The notes under the pieces: model-generated
What the model was told of the DNA's origin: nothing
Database searches by the model: none
The model's input: the letters and a program-made list of their open reading frames with translations, nothing else
Program-made: the position numbers and the translations under genes
Shown: one piece after another, positions 48,901 to 57,220 of the stretch
How the letters are laid out: each line of letters begins with the position of its first letter
How positions within the stretch are numbered: the first letter of the stretch is position 1
Origin: Malassezia japonica
Taxonomy: Eukaryota; Basidiomycota; Malasseziomycetes; Malasseziales; Malasseziaceae
Assembly (NCBI RefSeq): GCF_029542785.1
Contig: NC_083377.1
Coordinates: 477,330-541,329, forward strand
DNA length: 64,000 nucleotides
Reading direction: 5' to 3'

Positions 48901-50405
48901 GCAATCGAGACGATCTGGAAGATGTAGAAGGGATGCAGCACCTCGCCTACCAGCAGCTCCCACGTCGTCTTGCCGGTGATCTCGATCACGTTGGCGCCAA
49001 AGACCGCCGCGCGCTCCTTCTCCAGGTCGGCACGCAGCCCCCTCTGCATCGCCCCCGACGAGGTCCACGCAGTGTCGCGCCAGTCCTTGATCGTGCGGAA
49101 GCGCCCGCTGGGCGGGTGCAGGAGGAAGCGTGTGTAGCGGTACTCAAACATGCGCAGGTCGACGACCTCTTCGGCATCCCCCTCGTCCTCAAGCGGGTCC
49201 TGGAGCATCGCCTGGTACTGCGCGTGGGTGCACGGCGGATCGCGCGACGAGGCGGGGAACACCGCACGGAGCGGGCGCGCAAACGGCACAAGCATAAACG
49301 ACTCCTGGCTGAGGTCGCCCCACTGGTTCTCGACCACGACAAACTCGGCGTGCGCAAAGTCGCACTCGCGCAAGAGGTACTGCAGGCGCCACTTGGGGAA
49401 CCAGAGCACAAGGAGCGCGAGGATGCCGAGCGTGAGCACGCACGCGACGTGGTAGAGGAGCATGCGGTCGGTGCGCACGGTGTAGCCCGTGATGCGGATG
49501 AGCGTGTCCTCGTCCGCAAGGTAGATCTGCTGCTTGTCGCGGCAGGACTTGTCGAGCCACACGCTCTTTTGCGCCTCGTCCTCGACCGGCGCCGGCCCCT
49601 CGTCGAGGAGCGGCGCGGCATCCGGAAAGTCTTTGAGGTGCACCGGCTTGGCGCCGAGCGCGGGATCGTCGAACGGCGCCTCGTTCTCGTCGTGCTCGGC
49701 AAACGGCTCCTCGTACGTGCCAAAGACGTTGGGGATCATGCGGCTCGGCGAGTCGCGGCGGCGCGACGAGGTCGACGAGCGGTCGCTCTCGCCCTCGCTG
49801 TACTCTTCGTCGTCGTCGCTGCGCGGCTCCTCGCTGTACTCGTCGGTAAGCGCCTGCTCGTCCCACGGCTCTTCCTCGCCACGGATCGTCGCAAAGAAGG
49901 AGCCGATAATGCCATTCTGCGCCGGCTCGCCCTGCGCCTCGTCCCGCGGACGGTAGGCGCGCTTGCGGTACGAGATCGCACTCGCCGTGTGCGATGCGTT
50001 CGAGCCGGTACGCTCGCTCGTCGGCGACGGCTCGCGCGAGTGCGCAGCACTGTCCCGGCGACGCCGGCCGCGGCCGCGGCGCTGCCGCCGCGAGTACGTC
50101 TGGAACGACGGGCGCGCCATGACGTGGTGCATACTCGACACAGAGCTCGGCACGCCTTCAGCGGCCGGGCCGTCAAAGATCGCACTGTGGTCGTCATAGC
50201 TGCCCACCTGCGAGTCCCGCCGGCGCCGCCGCATCGGGACGCCGGCCGGCCGCTCCTGCGACGAGGCCCACTCCTGCGCCTCCTGCAGCTCACGCTCGTC
50301 AAAGAACGACATCGAGGATGCTGCACTCGAGGCACGCGCACGGCGCGGCATCGCAAACGGCGCCTGGTACTGCGCCTCGGCCAGCTCCGCGGGTCGGTCG
50401 TCCAT
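45987..50405 (-). CDS. YPK9: P5B-type ATPase Ypk9/ATP13A2-like
   Basis: A single exon of 1472 aa. An unusually long, Ser/Arg/Asp-rich cytosolic N-terminus (about 290 aa) precedes the P5-type N-terminal membrane region. P5B signatures are [20 protein letters not shown] in M4, the phosphorylation site [15 protein letters not shown], FGTKV-type actuator segments with [13 protein letters not shown], and the hinge [20 protein letters not shown]. Known members are late-endosomal or vacuolar polyamine exporters (ATP13A2) and protect against heavy metals. The C-terminal half shows the remaining membrane helices ([20 protein letters not shown] and others). It shares a 39-bp divergent intergenic region with HBS1. 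Confidence 0.93.
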   Translation of the reverse strand: [1472 protein letters not shown]

Positions 50406-50444
50406 GGCGAAGGAGGGTTAGTCAGCACCGGGCTCCTTCTCACC
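50406..50444. promoter_or_regulatory. 39-bp divergent promoter YPK9/HBS1
   Basis: The complete gap between two start codons. It contains TTAGTCAG and a C/T-rich end next to the HBS1 ATG; no classical box fits. Confidence 0.4.
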
Positions 50445-50953
50445 ATGTCGCGCCACCGTGCGGTGCGAAACCTCGATCTGGATGCGGAACTCGCAGAGGA
50501 GTACAGCGATGAGGGCGACTACCTAGGTACGTATCGCGCCTGACGCAGACGACCTCAGTCCGGAGGACCAGGAGGCGATGGAGCAGTCGCTCCACGACCT
50601 GCAGGACGAACTGGGAGGGGCCAACCCTTTCTCGGAGCGCCAGATGCGCGAGGCACTCTACGAGACGTACTTTGACGTGTCCGAGGCCATTGCGTTTCTC
50701 GTGCAGGAGCGCGAGCGCGAGGAGGCGCTCGCGAAGAAGAAGGCAGGTACGTGCGCCGAGGCGGGCAGAGAGGGGGGGAGGTTGGGCGTGCGTGGGCGCG
50801 GAAGAGGGAGAGGGAGAGGGAGAGGAGGAGTAAGCAGGGTTGGAGACAGAGCATGCGAGGGAGGGAGTGCAACCGAGGGGGCACACGGCGGCCACGATGG
50901 CTCGGGGCCGGTGCAAGAGCCAGCCGGCGCTTTTGCCCCCTCGACGCTGGCCT

Positions 50954-51012
<59 letters not shown>

Positions 51013-53011
51013 GCTCCTACTTCTGCAGCACCGACACCCTCGGCGCCTTTAACGGCGTCCCAACCAAAACTCTCGAAACTGCAGCAAAAGATGCAAGCGG
51101 CACGGCTCAAGGGCAAGCCGGCCAAGACGACCGGGACGGGAGCCCAGGCGCCGGCGGCTGCGACGCAAAGCACGCAAAGCACGCCTACGCCCAGCCGGCC
51201 CAGCACCCCGTCGTCCCCGGCGCCCGCCGCCGCTGCCGCCCCGCCTGTCGCCACGGTGCCGTCCGGCGAATCGATCGCGAGGCTCTTCCCTGCACCCGCT
51301 CCTGCACACGGCGCCCCGTCGCCGTTTGTCCAGCTGCTGGAGCGCCCTGTATCGAAGTCCGCGCATCCCTTGCCGAGCGTGAGCGTGTCCGAAGACGAGA
51401 TGCAGAATCTCCGCCAAGTCTTCTCGACGCTCAGCCCCGACGACATCGTGCTGCAGGCGCGGCGCGGCACGCGTCTTGCGCAGTGATGCCCCCGTGTTCA
51501 GGACTTATACAGAAAAAGAAAAGAACCGGCAGCAAGCCCAGGCCAAGAAACCCGCGCCCGGCCCGGTGCAGCAGCTGCGTGGCTCGATCCAAAAGATGGA
51601 CCTCGGCGGGCCAAGTCCGGCGGGCTCGGCTAGCAGCACACGCGCCCACTCGCCTGCGCCGAAGCTCGCCATGCCGCGCGAGCAGGCGCTGAGCGAGTAC
51701 AAGGCGCGCCAGGCGCAAGGCCTGCGTGAAATCGGCCTGGTCGTCGTGGGCCACGTCGACTCGGGCAAGTCGACGCTCATGGGGCGCATGCTCCACGAGC
51801 TCGGCGAGCTCTCGGACCGCGCGCACGAGAAGAATGTGCGGGGCAGCGCCAAGATGGGCAAGGGCTCGTTTGCCTACGCCTGGGCGCTCGACTCGTCGGA
51901 AGAGGAGCGGGCGCGCGGCGTGACGATCGACGTCGCGCAGGATACCTTCCGCACGCCCAGCACGCTCTTTCACCTTCTCGATGCGCCGGGGCACTCGGAC
52001 TTTGTGCCGAACATGATCAGCGGCGCAGCGCAGGCCGACGTGGCGATCCTCGTCATCGACGCGATCCTCGGCGCGTTCGAAGCGGGCTTTGGGCCCCGCG
52101 GCCAGACGCGCGAGCACGCAACGCTCCTGCGCTCGCTGGGTGTGCAGCAACTCGTCGTGGTAATCAACAAGCTGGACGCAGCCGACTATGACCAGGAACG
52201 CTACACGCTGATCCAGACGACCCTCGAGCCGTTCCTCACGCAGAGCGGCTTTGACCTCGGCAAGGTCCAGTTTGTGCCGTGCGCGGCCGCGGCTGGGTGG
52301 AACATTGCCGAGCGCACCGGCGATCATGCGCCGTGGTACTCGGGCAAGACCCTCGCACAGGCGCTCGACGCACTCGAGCCGCCCCAGCGCACGATCGACG
52401 CGCCACTGCGCATGCCGGTCGCCAACGTGTTCCGCAACCAGGCCGCGGGCTCCTCGGGACTCGGCGTCGCGGGGCGCATCGTCTCGGGATTCGTCCAGGT
52501 CGGCGAAGTCCTCGCGGCACTCCCGGGCGACGAGTCGGGGATGGTGCGTGCGATCGAGTGCGACAACGAGCCGGTGATGTGGGCCGCAGCAGGGACCAAC
52601 GCCACGCTCTACCTCTCCCAGCTCGAACAGAACCAGGTGAACGTCGGCAGCGTGCTCTGCCCGCCGGGCCAGCTCGTGCCGCTCTGTAGCGAGGTGCTCG
52701 TGCAGCTGCTCGTCTTCCAGCCGACCTACCCGCTGGTCAAGGGCACGGCGCTCGAAGTGTTCCACCACAGCGCCGACATCCCGGGCGAGCTCGTGGAGCT
52801 CGTCGCGATCCTCGACAAGGCCTCGGGCGACGTCGTGCGCCAAAGGCCCCGCGTACTGCCCCACCATGCGACCGCCACCGCGCGCATCAGCTTGGGGGGT
52901 GGAAAGGGATTCCCGATCGAGACCTTCCGTGCGAACAAGGAGATGGCGCGCCTGCTCTTTCGCATGCACGGCGAGACGGTCGCCGCGGGCATCGTCCTCG
53001 AGGCGCACTAG
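50445..53011 (+). CDS. HBS1: HBS1-type ribosome-rescue GTPase (possibly also SKI7-like isoform)
   Basis: Starts at MSRHRAVRNLDLDAELAEEY. Intron 50527-50548 (22 nt) is clear. GTACGT at 50747 could begin an optional in-phase intron ending at 50923. A frame change near 51473-51512 requires another intron, whose donor (GTCTTG) is weak. The result is about 775-834 aa. Domains: HBS1-N helix (ANPFSERQMREALYETYFDV), a Pro/Ala linker, then an eEF1A-like GTPase: G1 VVGHVDSGKST, G3 DAPGHSDFVP and G4 NKLD, with barrels to IVLEAH. Hbs1 works with Dom34 to rescue stalled ribosomes. SPFVQLLERP and FSTLSPDDIVLQA in the linker recall the exosome-binding part of Ski7. Confidence 0.88.
50955..51008 (+). repeat. 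(TGCTCC)9 microsatellite in HBS1
   Basis: Nine perfect hexamers within the coding frame, giving an alternating Ala-Pro run in the linker. Hexamer slippage would change the linker length without breaking the frame. Confidence 0.85.
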
Positions 53012-53496
53012 CACGTGCGGCTCTGCGGTCGACCAGCGACATCGACATAGGCCGCGCCTGGAATATTCCTCGGGGAATTTTCCCATACGGACCCCATGGA
53101 TAGACTATCTAGCGCATGCACATGTCGATATGAATTTATGGCACACGGAAAATACCGGGGATTGGCTAGGACGACAATGCTGGACGATGCAGTGGTGCAT
53201 CAACACTCGCGTCTCTTGGTCGTTTTCCTTTCATCTTCAGCATCTTGGCCAGCCTGCGGTGGCATCATCACTGCCTCCACACGAGAATACAGCATGCAGG
53301 CCGTTGGCGTACATGGGTAGGGATGAACACGTTGCTTATCCCTCCGGAGAGGTGTTTCACATTGGGCGCCTCTTCTTTCCAAGCCTGATCGCGTCTTGTG
53401 TGTCACATCAAGTACGCATTGACAGGTTTGCTGTCCATTTGAAAAATAGAAAAGCGTAGCCCCCACAACTCTCCTTCCCTCCCATCCCTTACTATC
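53012..53496. other. HBS1 3' flank, source of the transplanted segment
   Basis: The first 156 bp (to 53167) are the part also found inverted at 33373-33568. A short frame at 53096 (MDRLSSACTCRYEFMAHGKY) is conserved in the copy as MDKLCSSCICRYEFVTHGKY, but the changes do not clearly favour silent sites. No gene is asserted. Confidence 0.5.
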
Positions 53497-53937
53497 ATGC
53501 CCGCCCAAATTCCCACCGAGAAACCCAGCATGGAACAGCGCATTGAAGCTGAAAATCTTGCTGAATCCATAATCGACGCTGAAACAAGGCAAGAGTTGGA
53601 AAAGTGGCTTCCTCCTTTGAGGGACGATGCGGGTCTAAATGCTTGGATAACCCGGGTATCCGAATCTGAGAATGGTGGTGAATTTGTGGACAGTGTCGAG
53701 GTCACCATGAGCCTCCCATTCAATCCTGAAGACCGTATCTTGCACCCAGGACCCAGTACGGCATTCAGGCATGCAATCGGCAAGATAGTGGATCGTATCA
53801 TTCAAATTAGGGACGAAAAAGAAGAAAACCCTCTTGAATTCCTTGCTAACAACAAGACGGATCCGAGTCGCGTCCCTGCTCCGCATGACAGCACGGATGC
53901 GACTCCAAGCGAATCGATAAAGCAGGACAAGCCCTAA
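53497..53937 (+). CDS. Small acidic protein (family B), unknown function
   Basis: An intronless ORF of 146 aa; the ATG follows a C/T-rich leader. The N-terminus is helical and acidic (MEQRIEAENLAESIIDAETR). A strand-like DSVEVTMSLPFNPED lies mid-protein, then a helix FRHAIGKIVDRIIQIRDEK and a polar tail. It is similar in size, leader and strand segment to the genes at 12006 and 30835. It stands just beyond the HBS1 flank that was copied to 33.4 kb, where another small ORF also lies. Confidence 0.55.
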   Translation: MPAQIPTEKPSMEQRIEAENLAESIIDAETRQELEKWLPPLRDDAGLNAWITRVSESENGGEFVDSVEVTMSLPFNPEDRILHPGPSTAFRHAIGKIVDRIIQIRDEKEENPLEFLANNKTDPSRVPAPHDSTDATPSESIKQDKP

Positions 53938-54258
53938 GCACGGCCCAGATAGGGCAATGGATGGGCACCAGCCGTGGTGTCAACCTATTGACTAGCAAGA
54001 CCATCGGTCTCCTGAATAGCGTGTATAGATTATCAAGTCCCCCATATCCAAGGGTGCGTCATCACTCGTGAACAAGACGTTACAGAGGCTTTACCCCTGT
54101 GCGCTTGCTAGTCTGGTTTGTGATTAAGAATGCCAGGGCACTACCACACCAGGAGCAAGGCCCACTATGTACTACGTCCGGCAAGCACATGCGTGTACAG
54201 TCTTTGCGGTTCCTTCTAAAGTGGAGGATTGTTCCCATATTGAGGAAAAAGTGCCAAT
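53938..54258. other. Intergenic, nothing recognised
   Basis: 320 bp between the family B gene and the first DUF1772-like gene (its 3' side). No gene or clear element. Confidence 0.4.
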
Positions 54259-54738
54259 TTACTTGGACACGAGACTCACTACGTCGTACAGTCCGATCGC
54301 AGTGGCAAGGCCGGCACACACCGTGCGCAGCAAATGCACTTTGCCCCAGGTGCGCAGCGTCTTGAGCACCTCGTCGTCGCTGAGGACGCCGCCTTTGAGG
54401 TACGACCTCAGCTTGTTCACATAGGGGACGACAAAGGCGACCGTCACGGGCACGAGGGAAAACATCGAGACGGCCGCAGCCGTAGGAAGCGTCTTGTCGC
54501 ATTGGGTATAGTGGGCAGCAACCCCAAAGGTGACCGACGACAGCAAACCGAAGGGCACCCAACGCTGGTCCACGAGGGTGTTGAGGTCATTCCATAGTTC
54601 AACGCGTTGACGAGTAGTAATGTCCTTGTGGCGAAGAAGCATCGGGAGCGTGACGGTAGGAATCGACAGTACCATGCCAAAAAAGGCGCCGCTGCCAAAG
54701 ATGCCAACACCCCGCAGCGCAAAGTCCAGGTACGCCAT
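54259..54738 (-). CDS. DUF1772/anthrone-oxygenase-like four-helix membrane protein, copy 1
   Basis: 159 aa, ATG at 54738 (MAYLDFALRGVGIFGSGAFF). Four hydrophobic segments are visible: GVGIFGSGAFFGMVLSIPTV, VPFGLLSSVTFGVAAHYT, AVSMFSLVPVTVAFVVPYVN, and a final LLRTVCAGLATAIGLYDVVS. Size, the four helices and the polar LRHKDITTRQRVELWNDL loop resemble DUF1772 proteins (noranthrone monooxygenase-like). It is a clear tandem paralogue of the next gene, about 75% identical, so a recent duplication. A catalytic role is not shown; some relatives act in polyketide pathways, but no polyketide synthase is seen nearby. Confidence 0.75.
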   Translation of the reverse strand: MAYLDFALRGVGIFGSGAFFGMVLSIPTVTLPMLLRHKDITTRQRVELWNDLNTLVDQRWVPFGLLSSVTFGVAAHYTQCDKTLPTAAAVSMFSLVPVTVAFVVPYVNKLRSYLKGGVLSDDEVLKTLRTWGKVHLLRTVCAGLATAIGLYDVVSLVSK

Positions 54739-54826
54739 GGGAACGAATCCGTGCGTGGGAAAGTTGCGGGGAAAGTGTGGAGGGAACGCACTTTTCCGCT
54801 TGCCAGGGTGCCCCGCGGACGCTGGC

Positions 54827-54844
54827 TCTCGGCCGCGGACGAGA
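54827..54844. promoter_or_regulatory. 18-bp operator-like element, copy 1
   Basis: TCTCGGCCGCGGACGAGA, with 5-bp inverted arms TCTCG/CGAGA around a GC-rich centre, 89 bp upstream of the ATG at 54738. An identical 18-mer lies 90 bp upstream of the tandem paralogue. Confidence 0.65.
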
Positions 54845-54996
54845 ACCGAGGCAGAGTGGTGGCTACACCCTCAACGTGTCAGTCCAGTGGAGGTGTCCCT
54901 GCTGCGGATGGGCGCGGGAGCAGGCCGTGTGTGTGGCTCAGCGTTTGGAATGTCGAGGCAATCACCGGTTGGTAGAGTGGTGTACATTAGATCTAT

Positions 54997-55476
54997 TTAC
55001 TTGGAAAGAAGTGCCACCAGGTCGTACAGGCCGATCGCAGCGGCAAGGCCGGCACAGATCGTGCGCAGCCAGTGCACGTCGCCCCAGACGCGCAGCGTCT
55101 TGAGCGCCTCGTCGTCACTGGGAAAGTCGCCCTTGAGGAACGACTTGAGCTTGTTCACGTACGGGAAGACGAAGATGAGCGTCGTGGGCATGATGGAGGC
55201 CATGGAAATTGCCGCAGCCACTGGAAGCGACTTGTCTGACTTTGTTGTGTAGGCAGCAACGCCGAAAGCGACGGCCGAAAGCATACCGAACGGCACCCAG
55301 CGCTGCGTCACGAGCGTGTACAGGTCGCTCCACAGCTCGACGCGCTGCCGAGCAGTAATGTCCTTGTGGCGGAAGAGCATGGGAAGAGTCACGGTCGAGA
55401 TCGACAGCGCCATACCGAAAAAGGCGCCGCTGCCAAAGATACCGACACCGCGCAGAGCAAAGTCGAGGTAGGCCAT
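54997..55476 (-). CDS. DUF1772/anthrone-oxygenase-like four-helix membrane protein, copy 2
   Basis: 159 aa, exactly the length of its tandem copy, ATG at 55476. The start MAYLDFALRGVGIFGSGAFF is identical to copy 1. Helices and the loop MLFRHKDITARQRVELWSDL are conserved; the differences are mostly conservative changes in the third helix and the short loop around YTTKSDKSLP. The conserved C-terminus is TICAGLAAAIGLYDLVALLS. The open frame extends upstream but lacks the paralogue's similarity, so this ATG is taken. The two copies probably differ in expression or substrate; no evidence in the sequence decides. Confidence 0.78.
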   Translation of the reverse strand: MAYLDFALRGVGIFGSGAFFGMALSISTVTLPMLFRHKDITARQRVELWSDLYTLVTQRWVPFGMLSAVAFGVAAYTTKSDKSLPVAAAISMASIMPTTLIFVFPYVNKLKSFLKGDFPSDDEALKTLRVWGDVHWLRTICAGLAAAIGLYDLVALLSK

Positions 55477-55565
55477 TGCGAAGGAGAATCCGTGCGTCGG
55501 TTCGTCCCTGTGGAGGGTGCTGCTTTTATGCCCAATGCCCCCCGCGGCGGAGTTAGGTGGAGGTT

Positions 55566-55583
55566 TCTCGGCCGCGGACGAGA
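55566..55583. promoter_or_regulatory. 18-bp operator-like element, copy 2
   Basis: Identical to 54827-54844 and at the same distance (90 bp) from its ATG at 55476, while flanking bases have diverged. That is the pattern expected of a kept binding site. Confidence 0.65.
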
Positions 55584-55795
55584 GCAGCGGGCAGACGCGT
55601 TTCCGCGGAAAAGCCCCAGGGTAGCGCTGTTTCCACGGAGCGATTCGCCGCGGCTCTGCTACCTCGCTTGTTTCGCACACAAATTACACATGATGCATGT
55701 TCGTCCTTGCTTGGCTATGTAGTACCACTCATCTTGATAGTCTCATTTCTGTGGGGTTATCTGTGAGACGTCAAGAGGTTCAGGGTTGTATATAA

Positions 55796-57220
55796 TTACA
55801 TGATCAGAGCACCAACCACAGCAGCCAGGGGCCCAATCACGGGCACAACGAGCGACGCGGCACTGTTCGAGCCTTGGCCCGAGAAGTTGGTCGACTCGTC
55901 CGTAGCATCCGAGGCCGTATCGTTAGTCGAGTCCGAGCTCGTGCTCCTCGCAGAGTGCGACGAAGAGGACGACGACGAAGCGGCGCTCGAGCTGCTCTTG
56001 GAGCTCGCGGCCTTTTGGCCGGGGTGGCCGAAGCCGCCCTTCTCCTGGTCGATCGGGACAGGCTTGAACGATGCAGAGTCGTCGGCCTTGATCTTGTTGC
56101 CGCTCGGCAGACCCTGGTAGTTCATGTTGCCCGAGGTGTACTCGTCAAAGGTGGGGTAGGTAATGTCCTCGGGGTACGGGTTCTGCACACCAGTGCACAC
56201 CGAAACGGGGGCGACGTGCTTGTAGGCCTTCTTCATCTCGGGGTACATCTTGATGAACTCGTTAATCGTGTGCGAGGAGATCTCGTGGGTCAGGACGACG
56301 GGCGACTCCTTGTCCGCCTTGTTAAAGATCTTGCGGTAGTTGCTGTCGACCTTGTCCTCCGTGAGCTCACCCGCGGGCTGGATGTTCCAGTCGTCCGTGT
56401 CCTCCTTCCACATGATCGTGCGGTAGCCAAGAGCCGAGGCAATGTAGCGGACACGGTCATCGACGTCACCTTGCGGGGGGCGCCAGCAGCGGGGGGTCAC
56501 GCCCATGACCTTCTTGATGACCTTGCCAGAGTAGTAGAGCTCAGCAAACACCTGCTCGTTCGAGAGCGTGGTCATCAGACGGTGCGACCACGAGTGGTGG
56601 CAGACGTCGTGGCCATCGACAATCGCGCGCTGGGCCTGGTAGGGGTACTGGAGAACGTTCGAGCCGATGTAGAACATCGTCGCACGGAGCTTCTGCTCCT
56701 GGAGGAAGTTGTACAGCTTGTTGTGGGCACAGAAAGGACCGTCGTCAAAGGTGAGGCCCCAGGTGCTGTCCTCCTTGCACTGAGTCACATCCTGGATGAT
56801 GTTGTCGTGCTTGGGCTTGTTGCAGCCGCTCATCGACCACCAGCAGTCGGGGTCCGACTCGGGGTAGCTGGGCTTGTCCTCGGCAAAGCCGCGGTGGTCC
56901 TTGGTGCCCTTGCGGACATCGGCCTTGGGGATCTTGTCTTTGATCTCGTTGTACAGCGCGTGTGCATCCTTGTCACCGTCGAGGATGCCGGCAATGTGGT
57001 CCGGCTTGGGGAACTCGTTCTGGTTGATCATCTTGGTCACCGTGTCGTCGCCGTACGACTGGCATTCCTGGTGGGCATTGGTCAACTTGGCGAACGAGGC
57101 AGCGTTGGTGGGCGTGTCGCGACGCTGATGCGCGACGTGGTGGTGGCCGAGGTGCACGCGGCCGATCGTGGCCGAGGCACCGGCAATGAATAGACAAATG
57201 GTCAGTTTCTGGACCAGCAT
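55796..57220 (-). CDS. GPI-anchored chitin deacetylase
   Basis: 474 aa, ATG at 57220. A signal peptide (MLVQKLTICLFIAGASATIG) comes first, then a family N-terminal region. Next comes the NodB polysaccharide-deacetylase domain: metal-ligand motif WGLTFDDGPFCAHNKLYNFL, the HSWSH histidines in HDVCHHSWSHRLMTTLSN, RCWRPPQGDVDDRVRYIASA, and a late VVLTHEISSHTINEF. A Ser-rich stalk and a terminal hydrophobic segment (SLVVPVIGPLAAVVGALIM) indicate a GPI anchor. The enzyme converts wall chitin to chitosan. In other basidiomycetes this affects wall integrity and host recognition. It stands among other surface and nutrition genes near the telomere. Confidence 0.9.
   Translation of the reverse strand: MLVQKLTICLFIAGASATIGRVHLGHHHVAHQRRDTPTNAASFAKLTNAHQECQSYGDDTVTKMINQNEFPKPDHIAGILDGDKDAHALYNEIKDKIPKADVRKGTKDHRGFAEDKPSYPESDPDCWWSMSGCNKPKHDNIIQDVTQCKEDSTWGLTFDDGPFCAHNKLYNFLQEQKLRATMFYIGSNVLQYPYQAQRAIVDGHDVCHHSWSHRLMTTLSNEQVFAELYYSGKVIKKVMGVTPRCWRPPQGDVDDRVRYIASALGYRTIMWKEDTDDWNIQPAGELTEDKVDSNYRKIFNKADKESPVVLTHEISSHTINEFIKMYPEMKKAYKHVAPVSVCTGVQNPYPEDITYPTFDEYTSGNMNYQGLPSGNKIKADDSASFKPVPIDQEKGGFGHPGQKAASSKSSSSAASSSSSSSHSARSTSSDSTNDTASDATDESTNFSGQGSNSAASLVVPVIGPLAAVVGALIM

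Noticed and set aside
47916..50543. Plus-strand ORF of 875 codons opposite YPK9 running into HBS1
   Set aside because: Shadow of YPK9; only the last codons (from MSRHRAV) are real, as the HBS1 first exon.
50747..50923. Separate small gene in the GGGAGA-rich stretch of HBS1
   Set aside because: In-phase low-complexity sequence bounded by GT and AG; better read as linker or optional intron.
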